Shown one piece after another: positions 51,701 through 63,820 of a DNA stretch of 64,000 bases. This DNA comes from Pisolithus tinctorius (Eukaryota; Basidiomycota; Agaricomycetes; Boletales; Pisolithaceae). The stretch's first letter is position 1. Each line of letters opens with the position of its first letter. A model generated the notes under the pieces. That model had not been told where the DNA came from. It ran no database searches and was given only the letters and a program-made list of their open reading frames with translations. The stretch is from assembly GCA_024663395.1 (NCBI GenBank), contig JANFAH010000003.1:1240001-1304000 (forward strand). The letters run 5' to 3'. The position numbers were made by a program, and so were the translations under genes.

Positions 51701-52534
51701 ATGTTTACACAGGAACAGCTTGTGTCATCCCTCCATACCACTACCCTCATGGCACCTGTGCTCCATGCTGCCATGGTCTTCAATGTCAAGTGCTTGCACT
51801 CTGACATCATCTCTGCCCTACCCTCTAACCCTGTCTCTGCCAGTCATCTTCCCACTCCTACTAAGCCTTGGTGGTCTTTGGACTCCAACAGTCTCCTCTG
51901 CCTTTACAGTCACATCTTTGTCCCCAACATTGATGACCTCCACCTCCAAGTGCTTCAGTTCAAGCATGACCACCCTCTAGCAGGCCATTTCAGGCAAAAC
52001 TGCACCCTGGAACTCATCTGCAGAGACTACATGTGGCCAAACCTCCACTCTGACATGAAAGAATACATCAGGTCCTGCACCACCTGTGGACAGAGCAAAA
52101 CTCCACATCACCACCCCTATGGTCTGCTGAAGCAACTCCCTGTCCCAGAGAGACCTTGGAACTCCATCTCCATGGACTTCATCAAACACCTCCCCAACTC
52201 CAATGGTTACTCTGCCATCCTTGTGGTAGTGGACTGCCTCTCAAAGCAAGTGGTGTTCATCTCCACCCATGACTCCATCACCTCCACTGAACTCACTAAG
52301 CTCTTCCTTACCCATGTCTTCTCCAAGCATGGGGTGCCTGCTAATGTCACCTCTGACAGAGGTCCCAAGTTTGTCTCCCACTTCTTCTACTCCCTAGGAA
52401 AGGCCCTTGACATGCATCTTCACTTCACCTTGGGTTACCACCCAGAAGGTGATGGCCAGACTGAGCAGATGAACCAGACCCTCAAGCAGTACCTCCACAT
52501 CTACTGTAACTACCAACAGGACAACTGGGCCAAG
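48770..52534 (+). pseudogene. CpG-depleted chromovirus pol relic
   Basis: Collinear with the intact pol at 36569-40294: start SALSSPNSL, protease region (HCFVDLSIIKKYS), RT (VVYLDDILI near 49975), then a solo LTR (50054-50901), RNase H (ETDASNYAITGILLLT), integrase zinc domain (KHDHPLAGHFRQNCTLELIC) and core (SISMDFIKHLP, TSDRGPKFVSHFF), ending abruptly at NWAK. The protease triad Asp is lost (LIGSSSSHCF). Stops occur near 49695, 49720, 51062 and 51590. Arg codons are commonly Cys, His or stop, and CpG is nearly absent over 3.7 kb. Gag, chromodomain and antisense gene are missing. Confidence 0.9.
50054..50901 (+). mobile_element. Solo LTR with target duplication CCACT
   Basis: 848 bp, TGTCATGACC...TTGACA, flanked by CCACT at 50049-50053 and 50902-50906, inserted inside the reverse transcriptase region of the pol relic; removal rejoins the pol sequence (HGLYAK). 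It has a TATA box (TATATAAG, near 50513) and a polyadenylation-like AATAAA near 50559. It is related to the LTR at 52535-53269 in the GGGCTGAG...CAAGGGGG block. Confidence 0.85.
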
Positions 52535-53269
52535 TGTCATGACTGTGTGTTCATCCTAAGTCCTCACTCACTCCACACCCCTTTCCACCAGTCATTCACT
52601 CACTCTGCACCAACTCTGCCCACCCCCTGATGTTTATGAGTCATCTCTGCTCCAACTACTGTCAGACATGTACTGCTCTCCTACTGGACTGTGTGGACCA
52701 TTCTCTGAGGAGTCATGTGACTACCCTTCAGACTTCTCCCTGACAGTGCACAGTCAGGTACTCTGCAGCACATGCACCACATGGTCCAGTGCCTGGACTG
52801 TGTCCTTTTTGGGATGTTCTATGTTACCTGTTCATATGTCCTTCATCTACCCTTCATTTGTCATCTAGGAAGTTTTACTTGAAAATTTATGAGTCTCCAT
52901 ATGTCAGTTCCAATTCCAGTTACTGTACCTCTGTAGTAGTATAAAAGCATGTATTGTACTCCAATGTTCTTCAGTACAAATATTGACTTAGTTCCTACTC
53001 CCTCTGTCTCCATCTTCTGCCTGTTGGAGTTACCTCTGACTTTCTATCTGTACTCTCCCTCTGAAATACAAGGGCTGAGATCATGCAAGGGGGTAGTGCA
53101 TGAGCTAAACCTGACACCCTCACTCTGCTCCACCTTTACCTCAGTGGACTTTGTCCCTGCCAACACTCTGCCAGTCAGAGTTTGTTTCTTCTGTGTCAGA
53201 CTTGCTTCTGTACCTCTCCCCAGACCTTGTCTAGCATTGGAGTTGGTTGGAGTAGGCCCAGACTTGACA
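52535..53269 (+). repeat. LTR ending the pol relic
   Basis: 735 bp, TGTCATGACTGTG...GACTTGACA, same family as 53665-54377. Flanks (CCAAG and TCATA) do not match, so it is probably not a simple solo insertion. It may be the element's own 3' LTR joined to pol by a deletion. Confidence 0.75.
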
Positions 53270-53664
53270 TCATAGGACAAAATTATCATGTGTATTACTC
53301 AAACATACTGCTCAAATTTGACTCCATGTAGTGACCCCAGGTTGCATGACTCAAGGGACTTGGCACACTTGCTGGATGCACACTGTTTGCATGATGGATG
53401 ACCAATGACTGGGCAATCATCAGGCAATCATCAGGCAATCAGTATTGTCTGCAGATTATACTTCAAGATTGCACACACAGTTTTTTTTTTTTGTTTTTTT
53501 TTGTTTTTTTTTTGTTTTTAAACTTCAACAAAAATCAATGGTCTTTTTGTTCAGCAATATTGTAAATATAGGCCATCATTTAGGCAATGGTGAAACTTCA
53601 TGTATGAGCAGTTTTTCTACTTGAAGGCAACACTTCATGTTTGCACAATCATTGTTTTGGAGAC
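53270..53664. other. No gene; short repeats
   Basis: AATCATCAGGC-type direct repeats (about 53415-53442) and a T/G homopolymer-rich tract (about 53480-53520). Confidence 0.5.
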
Positions 53665-54377
53665 TGTCAAGTCTTGGCCTACTCCAACCAACTCTGACAC
53701 TAGACAAGGTCTGGGGAGAGGTTCAGAAGCAAGTCTGACAGGAAAGAACTGAACTCCAACTGGTGGAGTGTTGGCAGGAACGAAGTCTGCCAAGACAGAG
53801 GTGGAGCAAAGTGAGGGCATCAGGTTTAGCTTGTGCACTACCCCCTTGCACAATCTCAGCCCTCATATTTCAGAGGGAGAGTACAGATGGAAAGTTGGAG
53901 GTAACTCTGACAGGCAGAAGACAGAGACAGAGGGAGTAGGAACTAAGTCAATATTCATACTGAAGGACAGTGGAGTACAATACATGCTTTTATACTACTA
54001 CAGAGGTACAGTAATCAGAATCAGAACTGACAAATGGAGACTCATGAAATTTCAAGTAAAACTTCCTAGACAACAAATGAAGGGTAGATGGAGGACATAT
54101 GAATGGGTAACATAGTACACCCCAAAAAGGGAACAGTCCAGGCACTGGACCATGTGGTGTGCACACTGTCAGGGAGAAGTCCAAAGGGTAGTCACATGAC
54201 CCCTCAGAGAATGGTCTGTGTGGTCTGGTAGGAGTGCAGTACAAGTCCAACAGTAGTTGGAGCAGAGATGGTTTGTAAATGACAGGAGCTGGGTGGAGTT
54301 GGTGCAGAGTGAGTGAATGACCAGTGGAAGAGGGTGCAGAGTGAGTGAAGACTTAGAATGAATGCACAGTCATTACA
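53665..54377 (-). mobile_element. Solo LTR, minus orientation, target duplication GAGAC
   Basis: 713 bp, flanked by GAGAC at 53660-53664 and 54378-54382. Complement of the 52535-53269 family; ends TGTCAAGTC and CATTACA on the plus strand. Confidence 0.9.
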
Positions 54378-54640
54378 GAGACCATACATCTTATTTAGAC
54401 TGACATTTGGGATGCAGCTGCATGCTTGTAAGTATTTGAAGTTTCAGCCAATATTTTTCCTATCAACAACACTTCAAGTCTTGCCATCACACCAACATCA
54501 ATCTAAACTTCAAATTTCATCTTCACATTTTTGACAACCTTTAAACCTGGCCTAAACTCTGCTAACTGTGTTGTGAGACCATGTTGGAGTGAAACAACCC
54601 CTGTCCATGTATGGACATAGGCATGTGAGTACATTGCTTA

Positions 54641-56217
54641 CAGTGGCTCACAAAATTGTCCCAATGTTTGCATGTTTTTCATTGATTATGGTGTAGCAAG
54701 TGAACTATCATTATTGAGTCCATGGTGTTGGTGGATGGATTAAAGCAGCTGGTCATGGCTCTCCGATGAGCCATATTACATAGTATTTGGATAGAAACAG
54801 ATGGCAGAATACCCAAATGAAAATGAGAGCTCATTGGGACAATTATGTAACTTTGTGATATACTGGAGATGTAGTCCTTGGGAACACATATAAAACATGG
54901 TGAGATGCTCACCAATGCTTACATAATGTATTACATGGTCTACTGAATGATTTGTCAACAAACAAACAATGCCAAACAGTGATTTTGCACCCCTAAGCCT
55001 CCTTGCTGCAACACAAGTCAAGAAATCACCATCCTGGCTCATCAGGGACATTCTGTCAGGGCAACCTCAGCAAATGCTGGTGTACACTATAGTATAATCA
55101 ATAGAATATGCTATCAGCACCATTGGTCTCTTCAGAAACCTGCTGGAAGTCATTTCCTGCACTGTTTCCCCACCAATGCCCCATGTGTCCTGGAACTCAT
55201 CAGTACTGTGAGAGCTGAAAACAATGTGGAGGTCCAATCTGGCATTCATCCTATCATAAGCAAACCAATCACCCATTAACTAGTGCATTTCTGTGAAGGG
55301 GAAACTGGTATGGAGGTCAGGGTGAAGCTAAACCCTCTCTCACTGCAGGTAACATGGGAGGGATATGCTACTGAGCTACCAGGTTGCACATTCCTGGCCT
55401 TCTATCTGGCACTGGATATTTCCTTTAGTCATATATGATCAAATAACTCCTTCCCAGTGATCCCTAGTTCAGCTCAGAGTACAGTCTGGCCAACCCTCCC
55501 ATGATACTGGGAGTGCCCAGGAGGGTTGTGCTTCACCTGAGCCTTCAGGCAGGCTTGTCTTCAGCTGTGATGTAGTAGTTAGTGGGTGATTGGTTTGCTT
55601 ATGATAGGATGAATGCCAGATTGGACCTCCACATTGTTTTCAGCTCTCACAGTACTGATGAGTTCCAGGACACATGGGGCATTGGTGGGGAAACAGTGCA
55701 GGAAATGACTTCCAGCAGGTTTCTGAAGAGACCAATGGTGCTGATAGCATATTCTATTGATTATACTATAGTGTACACCAGCATTTGCTGAGGTTGCCCT
55801 GACAGAATGTCCCTGATGAGCCAGGATGGTGATTTCTTGACTTGTGTTGCAGCAAGGAGGCTTAGGGGTGCAAAATCACTGTTTGGCATTGTTTGTTTGT
55901 TGACAAATCATTCAGTAGACCATGTAATACATTATGTAAGCATTGGTGAGCATCTCACCATGTTTTATATGTGTTCCCAAGGACTACATCTCCAGTATAT
56001 CACAAAGTTACATAATTGTCCCAATGAGCTCTCATTTTCATTTGGGTATTCTGCCATCTGTTTCTATCCAAATACTATGTAATATGGCTCATCGGAGAGC
56101 CATGACCAGCTGCTTTAATCCATCCACCAACACCATGGACTCAATAATGATAGTTCACTTGCTACACCATAATCAATGAAAAACATGCAAACATTGGGAC
56201 AATTTTGTGAGCCACTG
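54641..56217. mobile_element. Giant palindromic TA-flanked element, copy 3
   Basis: 1577-bp inverted repeat starting CAGTGGCTCACAAAATTGTC, flanked by TA at 54639-54640 and 56218-56219. Arms are near-identical for about 640 bases (mirrored frames 55276-55067 / 55582-55791 and 55051-54776 / 55807-56082). An inward copy of the end motif lies at 54832-54855. The arm DNA is diverged from, but alignable with, copies 1 and 2 (SLFGIVCLLTNHSVDHVIHY against SLFGIVCMMTNHQIDHVIYH). No transposase. Confidence 0.85.
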
Positions 56218-56219
56218 TA

Positions 56220-56664
56220 CATAAGCCATTAGAGCACACACCTACACTAGTAAATTTTACCTAGTCCCTCAGTAGCTTGACTGACTGCTGAGGGTGAGTA
56301 CACTTCTACATAGATAGATCATCCTTACTAACTTGTATAGTTCCCTACAGGTGCTATACTCAATATAAGTAGCTTGACAGACTACTGAGGTCCCCTACAG
56401 TTTCCTCCCTGGGTTTTTCTCTGCAACCCCCCAAACTTCTTCAGACCACCTTCCATGGCCTAGTTACTGTACTAACAGAATCTCATTTCTGCAGTGAGTA
56501 TGGCTACTCATGATGATGCTAATTGAGGAACCCTCAGAGAGTACAGTGTTTGATGTGTATCAGTATGATGGCAAGTGTTGGCATTTGAACTTGGGTGCTG
56601 TTCAAGGTCATGGTTGATCAATGCAGACATTCATAGTTCCTCATAATTTGAACATGGCTAACAA
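56220..56664. other. No gene recognised
   Basis: CpG-poor sequence with two related blocks (CAGTAGCTTGACTGACTGCTGAGG and AGTAGCTTGACAGACTACTGAGG-like). The CAA target duplication of the next element is at 56662-56664. Confidence 0.5.
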
Positions 56665-56692
56665 CACTGTAAAAAGTAAAATCACTAAAAAT
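56665..56692 (+). repeat. Left terminal inverted repeat of Plavaka 2
   Basis: Starts CACTGTAAAAAG and is identical over 28 bases to the complement of 63821-63848. Confidence 0.95.
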
Positions 56693-57554
56693 AAATGTCC
56701 AAATCACTTTTATTAAGTGTCGGAACAGCTGAAGGTCAGTGTCCATCATTGAATATCAGCGTCATAATGTGACGCTGAAGTGCCCATCCGGTCTAGTAAA
56801 AAACAGTGTCTTCGTCACTGAAAAAAAACATTGTAAGTACTGATTAACAGTGCCTTGTAACTGTTTTTCCATGTCATGACACTGTATTAAGATGACGCAA
56901 GCGCTCATTTTCCACTTCGATAGCACGGATTTTCATACTTACTTACATACGTCCCACTTGTCATAGCAATAACCAGGCAATTGACGAAATTGCGATTTCT
57001 AACGCTACCTGAGGTTACAGAGACACCAACAGTATGATCATATAACAGGGTATTCCACGAAAGCGTCAGTAGTCCGTCACAAGTCCAGCAGGAGCTAACA
57101 AGACCGAGCAACACAGAAATGAAAACCGTCTGGCAAAAGTGATCCATCAACCTTGTGAAGTGGAGAACGTTCGAGGAGCAACTGGCTGTGCAACGACAGG
57201 CAGCCAAACGAGAATGGTCGAGCAGCAGTGATCGAAAGTGTGCGAGGGAGGATATAGATGCGGACCTAACGTTTTGATCATGTACTTTGGGGTGTACGTC
57301 GAGCCCGTGTCTGAATTATGCAAGGTCGACCTTGTTAGCAAGCCAACCTAGGGATAAGAGTGTGGGTTTACCACCACTGCAGCATCCCCAGCCCGAGGAT
57401 CCTGTTCAACTGTCTCAGGGGCCTTCTTACTTCGCCGGCCACGAGGCTTCTTCCCCAGTGTTTGAGAATGACCCATAGTTATGCAAGCACTACTAGTGTT
57501 TGCGGCAACCTGGATGGTTGAAATGCAGCGTGTAGTAATTCCGTGGTCAGATCA

Positions 57555-60241
57555 CTACATTTCAATGCACCTGACTGGTTTCTTGCTGACCTGAAGCACT
57601 AGATGTGCAAGTGGCTCCCTCCTTTGGTGGATGAAGCACAAGACGTGGTTTTGGGCGAGCGTTTGACTGATCCTATTGCTGTCAGCTCTATGAGACGAAA
57701 GTAATAGACGCACGCTACTCGTGCCCAGAACATCAGTTGTCTTTGCATACTGAAGTGCAACCAGTGCCTTCGCAGCATCATGGATCGTTTGGCTCCTGAG
57801 GTTTCTCTGTTTAAGAGCAAATGATGTTGCACGTTTGATCTGATCGAGCTCATCGTCATCATCGTGCTCAGGATTGATCAGTTCACCAACATCATTGCTT
57901 TCTACCATGATATTGTGCGCGGGCATAGTCAACAAAAGGCCGAAATCTTGAGAGATAAACCGACAGACGACATGGGGAATTATGAAATAGGTCAGGTACT
58001 GCAAAAGTGAGAGTGGCTGAAAAGCGTCAGTTGACATCGTTGGTGGAAAAAGCTGGAGTAATGTATGCATAACAATTGCGGCGCCTTTTGAACCATAGCT
58101 GTGATGTCATCAGTTTTAAATATCCTCAAGGAACATAATGCACAGACTACTTACTATCTGCAGCGTGAGTTTTCCCATATCGCCGAAGACATTGGAGGGA
58201 TGCGCATTCGAGCGAACTGCGCTATTGTGTAGTGATTCACTTCGAGGTCGGCTTCGAAACAGGTCCAGAGCCAGAGGTTCTCGCGTGCTTCTGCATCGAA
58301 CATAAGTTTCTCGAGTTCATCATACATTTCCAAAACGCGCAAGGGGATATCTTTGAATTCGATTTTCGTGGCTGGCCAATCCTTTGCCTCCGCGATCTTG
58401 AGGGCTTCGAGCTGACGTTGCTCTTGTTTGATTAAAATACAGATATCTGTCTCCAAACGAATATTGGTCTTCCTTTCCTTGATGAGGCCAACGTAGGTGG
58501 ACAACGTGGTCTTGAGCTGGTTGGAGATATTGTTGGGGATCACATCTTTGCAGTCCATTCCAGGACACGTCTTTGGCAGCTGGTGACTTGTGATGGGACT
58601 GTCGTCGTCGTCATCCTCGATTGGATCTTCATCAGACTCTGGATGCCACTTTGTATTTGTGATCTCAATAGAGCGTCCTGCGGTCTGTACTACTGGTGTC
58701 AACACATTTTGTTGTCAGCATGCATAGAGTACCTTTGGCTGTGGGCTGGTCTGCAGCTTCGATGCTCCAGTGTTCTGCTTCAATGAGTATGACCGTATTT
58801 TGTCAGAAATTACTCCCTACACTTTCATCGAGGTCGCTATGACCATTCACCTTGGCAATCAGCGTCACACCTCGCCTTTCCACCCCACCGACCTGGCTAG
58901 ATTTGTGCTGCTGTTTCTGAGGACGAGTCTTATCTAAGTAGTGAGGGGATTGATATAATTAGCAGCATATTGGATCATTCATGAAGCTCACCTGATGACC
59001 CGTGGGCCTTGGATGTCCTGGTATGTTCAATGCGTACTTGTGTGGCTGAAAGCTTCGTGGACTTGCTCTTAACCAGCTCTACAATGTTGTCTTCTTCGCT
59101 TTTGTTTTCGTTGTTGGACACAACTTCTTTGTCCTCCAATTCTTCTTTGCGTGGCCATTTCCGAGGACATGATTTGCTCCTATCTAATGAGAAGATCGCT
59201 ATGATTAGTGGCATATTGAAAGGTGTGGGGCGCTCACCTGGTAGCACATGGGGCTTGGATGTTTTCCTCCATCCAGCATGTACTTGCGAGGCTGGTGGTT
59301 TTGTGGACTTGCTCTTGATTGGCATCGGATTGTCATCTTCTTCGCTTTCACTTTCACTGCTGGGCACCATGTCATCGTCTTCTGATTCTTCATTGTCGCT
59401 ACCCACTTCCAACTGACTGGAATTGACATCCGAAGTGTCTTCGTTTTCGCTCGAATCTGATTCTTCATTGCCCATAGAAATATCTTCACCATTTTGTTTG
59501 TCGTTCCTGCGCTATGTTTTGTATAGTCGTGACAAATCCCTGCAACTATGAATCAGAAGAGATAGTAATCATGGCGTACCTCAAATTTTGCGGCAGCTAG
59601 TTTCTCTTGTTGCGAACTGTTGCGCAAATATTGTGCCAAAAGGTCTCAGACGGGCCATGCATTCTTGTATTTCTGGAACATCTTGTATTCTAACTGTGCC
59701 TATGTAGATATTTCAGCGCATATATGTACCTTACATGGAAACAACATACCTGCAGAATGACCTTCTCAACCAACAACTTGTTTTGCTGGCACATTATCGT
59801 TCGACTTGTATCGAGCCTCCGGTTAGCAAGTTTTCGAATACCACGCTATACTTTCGTCAGCCAGAACAGCTGGACATATGAGAAAAAAACAACCTTAAGA
59901 TAATTAAAAAGCTCCTTTTTCTTCAAGAGGCCCATTGCGTTGATGATACTATACCCTTTTCCATTGTTTTGGCCTGGGCGGCCCTTTGGCCAAGGGATTA
60001 AGTCTTGACTCTTGATATGGTTATGGTGTTCTCTGGCCCTCCTCTTTCGTTGATGATCCTTGGCCTTCTCGTCTCCTAAGTATGAAGGTAAAGGCTGTCA
60101 ATCATTTGGATCGCGTGCGATTGCGAAATCTAACTTACAAGTGTATGCATCCATCTGTGCTTGTAGTGACGCTATCGCTTGATTGATGGTAGATAGTTGA
60201 AGCGTTTGCTTCGTATTATATGGTTTCGGCGCTTTGACCAT
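57555..60241 (-). pseudogene. Plavaka 2 leftward accessory gene(s), unknown function
   Basis: Probable exons on the minus strand: 60241-60139 (MVKAPKPYNTKQTLQL), about 60076-59895 (GDEKAKDHQRKRRAREHHNH), 59849-59752 (RGIRKLANRRLDTSRTIM), about 59700-59585 (YKMFQKYKNAWPV, stop, DLLAQYLRNSS), then about 59475-58975 with two Ser/Glu/Asp-rich repeats each ending in a KSKSTK...ASQVHAGWRKTSK-like block, 58705-58154 (HPESDEDPIEDDDDD, a CPGMDCKD motif, then helical sequence) and 58070-57555. The TGA in WPV-stop-DLL fits an Arg CGA to TGA change. The C-terminal part with its Cys motif resembles a family common beside basidiomycete transposons; no activity is known to me. It could be two genes. It diverges from the transposase across about 200 bp (60242-60450). 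Confidence 0.5.
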
Positions 60242-60462
60242 CGTGAATGAATGGCGGGAGTTAGGGGTGAACTGTCGAAAGGGAAGTAAACGGAACACAA
60301 GGCTTGGTGAGGCAGGTCACGTGGTATGCACGTGCTCAAACTGCACCAAAATTCTCTAAGTCCCCAAGGCTCCGAGTACCACTATCATCGTGATGTGGTG
60401 CAAACCCAAGATCAAGGCTCGTGCTGGTCGAAATTATCACAAACGATGACATTGTCTCCCAA

Positions 60463-63400
60463 CATGTGGAAAAATACTTAGCCTCAAGCAGCGGCGCTGG
60501 CACTACAAGGACCTAGCAAACAACGGCCTTGTGGGGCAGATACGAGTGTCGGAGAGCATTTCGTCAGACTTGGATGCAGAGGCTGATGCTACTGCACCCA
60601 AGGTTTCAGGTTTGTGTTCTTGTATTTGCCTAACCACCTAGCAAGCTAACTGATCAGCATATTGTCAGACAACGATGACAGTATTCCAGACCGATCAAGT
60701 CCCCATCCAGAGATGTCCAATGATGACGATGACAGATCCTCGAGCTCAGGCTCATATATGGAGCCCTCAGTCGCGCAAGATGATGAGTTTGGTCCCTGGG
60801 ATTGGGTGGAAGACCCAGACTCAGACGAGGAGCTTTGGAGCATGGAGGCGCTTATGGACACATTAGAGTGTACTGAGAAACAAAAGGTCGAGGAGGAATT
60901 GTTTGGAATTCATAAGTAAAAGATGTCTCTGATTCATCAACTGTTGCAACTGAATTTTGTGAAAGGGAACAACATCCTTTCTGACAGCGACAGGGACAAT
61001 GTCTGTGCGTTCAATTTGCTCATGAGGGGGAGGATCACACAAACTGCATTCAAGCAGATGCGCTGGGCATTCCGTCACAAAATTGATCTTGATTCCGAAT
61101 ATGTTATCTTCAAACGTGTCACATGCCTTGCAGCCATCACCACCATCAAATACGACTGTTGCCCTGAATCATGTATTCTCTATGCTGGGAAATATTGACA
61201 GCTTCTCGTTTGCCTGCATTGTCATCAACCACGGTTCAAACCTAATCGAAAACCCTGCCATCAATTTACATATTTTCCTCTTGTCCCACGACTGCAAGGG
61301 CTCTTCCAGAGCCCTCAAATGATCCATCTGATGGACTATCGAGCGAGCTACGAGTCAACCCCCGGCAGTATCTCAGACATTTTCGACAGCACTCACTACA
61401 GGAAATTGGTAGGGGAATACGTTGAAGTGGATGGTAACAGACTTTCGCATCGCTACTTCTGTGATCACCATGACATTGCACTCGCTCTCTGCACTGATAG
61501 CTATCTGTTGTACAAGAGTAATTGAGGTGGACCGACGGCGACACTGGTTATACTGCAAAACTATAATATTCCACCAACACAACGCACTCGTCACCAACAT
61601 TTAATCTGCATTGGGATCATCCCTGGTCCAAGGCAGCCAAAGGAACTTTCGTCTTTCCTCTCACCTCTTGATGACAAGCTAGCCGAACTCGCATATGGAG
61701 TTCTGACATTCGACGCCGACAGGAGGGTCTTGTTCGACCTACATGCATACGTCATCTTCAAACTGGGAGACATTCTTGCGATCCAGAAATTCCTGGAGAT
61801 TAAAGGCCATAATTCCATCTTTCCGTGCCGATCATGCAAGATAAAGGCAGTGCGCGGTCTAGGGAAGACCCACTATGCTGCGCTGCAACCCCCAAAGAAC
61901 ACCCAAAACCTCCTTATCTGGGATCCAGAACATCTCCCAATGTGCACCCACCACAAGTTTATCTCTACTTTCGAGAACATCAGCAAGGCACTGTCAAAGG
62001 CTGCAAAGGGAAGGATCGCAAAGAAGACAGGTATTCGTGGCTTGCCTGGACTGCGGAGAGTTGCTTCACTGGATTACGCATGCTCGGTGCCCTGGGAGTG
62101 GTTTCACCTCCTTTTGGAGAACGTTATCCCAAACCTCGTCAATCTATGGACTGGACAGTTCAAAGGTCTCGAATCCAGCACTGACAAATTTAGGATCGCA
62201 GCAAAGGTGTGGGAGGAGATCGCACAAGAAACGATGGCCGCCATGCAACATATACCTGCAGCATTCATTCAAGTTCTAGGGAACATTGCCACGAATCGCT
62301 CGCAATTCACAGCTGATTCATGGTGCTTCTGGTTCTTGTACGTCGCACCCATCTTACTTGAAAACCGGTTTCTGAAGCAGAAGTACTATGTGCATGCGTG
62401 CGAACTCAGTGCGTTGATGAAGCTCATGCTACGGTTTCACATGACAGAGGAAGAAGTGGGCGACATCGAAGTACAGTTACGAAAATGGGTACAAAAATAT
62501 GAAAAGTTAGTGTTTCGTTTTTCCCTTCGATGCCAAGTGCAACAGCAATACTTATAAGCTCTTTTTCGTTTGCCAGGTATTATTATCAGTACCGCATCGA
62601 ATGTCTGCCAGCATGCACACTCACCGTCCATGGTCTACTTCACGTCGCTGAGGGAATCCGTTACTGTGGTCCAGCCTGGACAATGTGGAGCTTCTTCATG
62701 GAGAGGTATTGTGGGACATTGCAGCGATCGATGCGATCCCGACGCCAGCCATGGAGCAACTTGAACAACACTTTGCTGCACTCCATCATACTCGAGCAAC
62801 TTTCTGTGAGCTATGATGTTTCGGCTGAACTCGCTTTGTGGGACAACCATGGAGATGATGGACCAACAGCATTTGAACGTATATTCGAGGGATGTAAGTA
62901 CCCATCATTTCTGGTTTCATGACACGTAACTGAGTGCCACCAACATCAGACCCTGACCATATCATTTGCCCTCCGTTCAAGAGGGTCACTCAGCAGGATC
63001 CTTCGCTTCAGCAAAAGATTGCTCAATATGTGGCTCAGGTATTAGGAAAGCGAGAGAGCGAGGTAAAAATCCACTTGCCACTCCCAACCCTATTTGCTGG
63101 AAAGCTTCGGATATGTGGAGGTGGCAATTTCTTCCGGACAACAGCTGTCTCAGGTAGACCAGCAGCTCCAGCAAGGAGGAACTGCTATGTCAAGGTGCGC
63201 TGGATATCACTAATACTATGCAGTCAGTTTAATGACATCATACGTGACTAGTACGAAGTAATTCTCGAGGCGCGTAACCGTCATTTGGTTCAAGTTATTG
63301 GGTATGGTGATCTGGAGAAGATATTTGTGCTCACCCTGCCACCAAAAAAATTCTTTGCCTCTCTGAGCGGCAAGACGCTCGTCCTTGCTCTTATCACACC

Positions 63401-63650
63401 ATGGAATACCAAAGGAAAGGATGCTGCGAGCAAGAATACTTACTTGTTGTCCCGCCATGCAACTATTGTCACCGACGTGCAAAGCTTAAAGGCTGTGGTG
63501 GGCCTGGTCCCTGTAGGTAAACGATGGGGTATCATTGATCGAATGTCAGCAGCGTCTGCACGAGGTTTTGCGGATATGGAGACATGGGAGGGCACCCCAG
63601 AGGAGAACGAGAGTGAGACGGAAGACGTAGACGAGCTTCTTTACGCTTGA
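60463..63650 (+). pseudogene. Plavaka/Tnp2-like transposase of Plavaka 2
   Basis: One frame runs from 60662 to about 62505, broken by TAA 60917-60919, TGA 61196-61198 and TGA 61523-61525. An upstream exon (about 60463-60609) has a Cys-x3-Cys...His finger (CGKILSLKQRRWHYK) but no clear ATG. Core blocks: CCPESCILYAGKY, RLQGLFQSPQM, FDLHAYVIFKLGDILAIQKF, PCRSCKIKAVRG, FHLLLENVIPNLVNLWTGQF, FTADSWCFWFLYVAPILL and MERYCGTLQRSMRSRR. The block PWEWFHLLLEN differs from the DFMHL-type sequence of relatives, so a catalytic position may be changed. Introns 62506-62576, 62894-62949 and 63196-63251 join frames correctly. The end is acidic (TEDVDELLYA) with a stop at 63648-63650. Confidence 0.85.
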
Positions 63651-63820
63651 CGCTATTTTTCAATGCTATGACACTGATTTTCTTGACTGACGTTGAAAAT
63701 CATGTACGCAATTTACACCGACACTTAAAATCAATGTCAGACCGATGACACTGAAAAGACGCGTCCACGACTTCAGTGTCACGGACACTGAATTTGTCCA
63801 TTTCAGTGTCACAGACACTG

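Noticed and set aside
52535..53269. Simple solo LTR insertion
   Set aside because: Flanking bases CCAAG and TCATA do not match, unlike the two true solo LTRs nearby.
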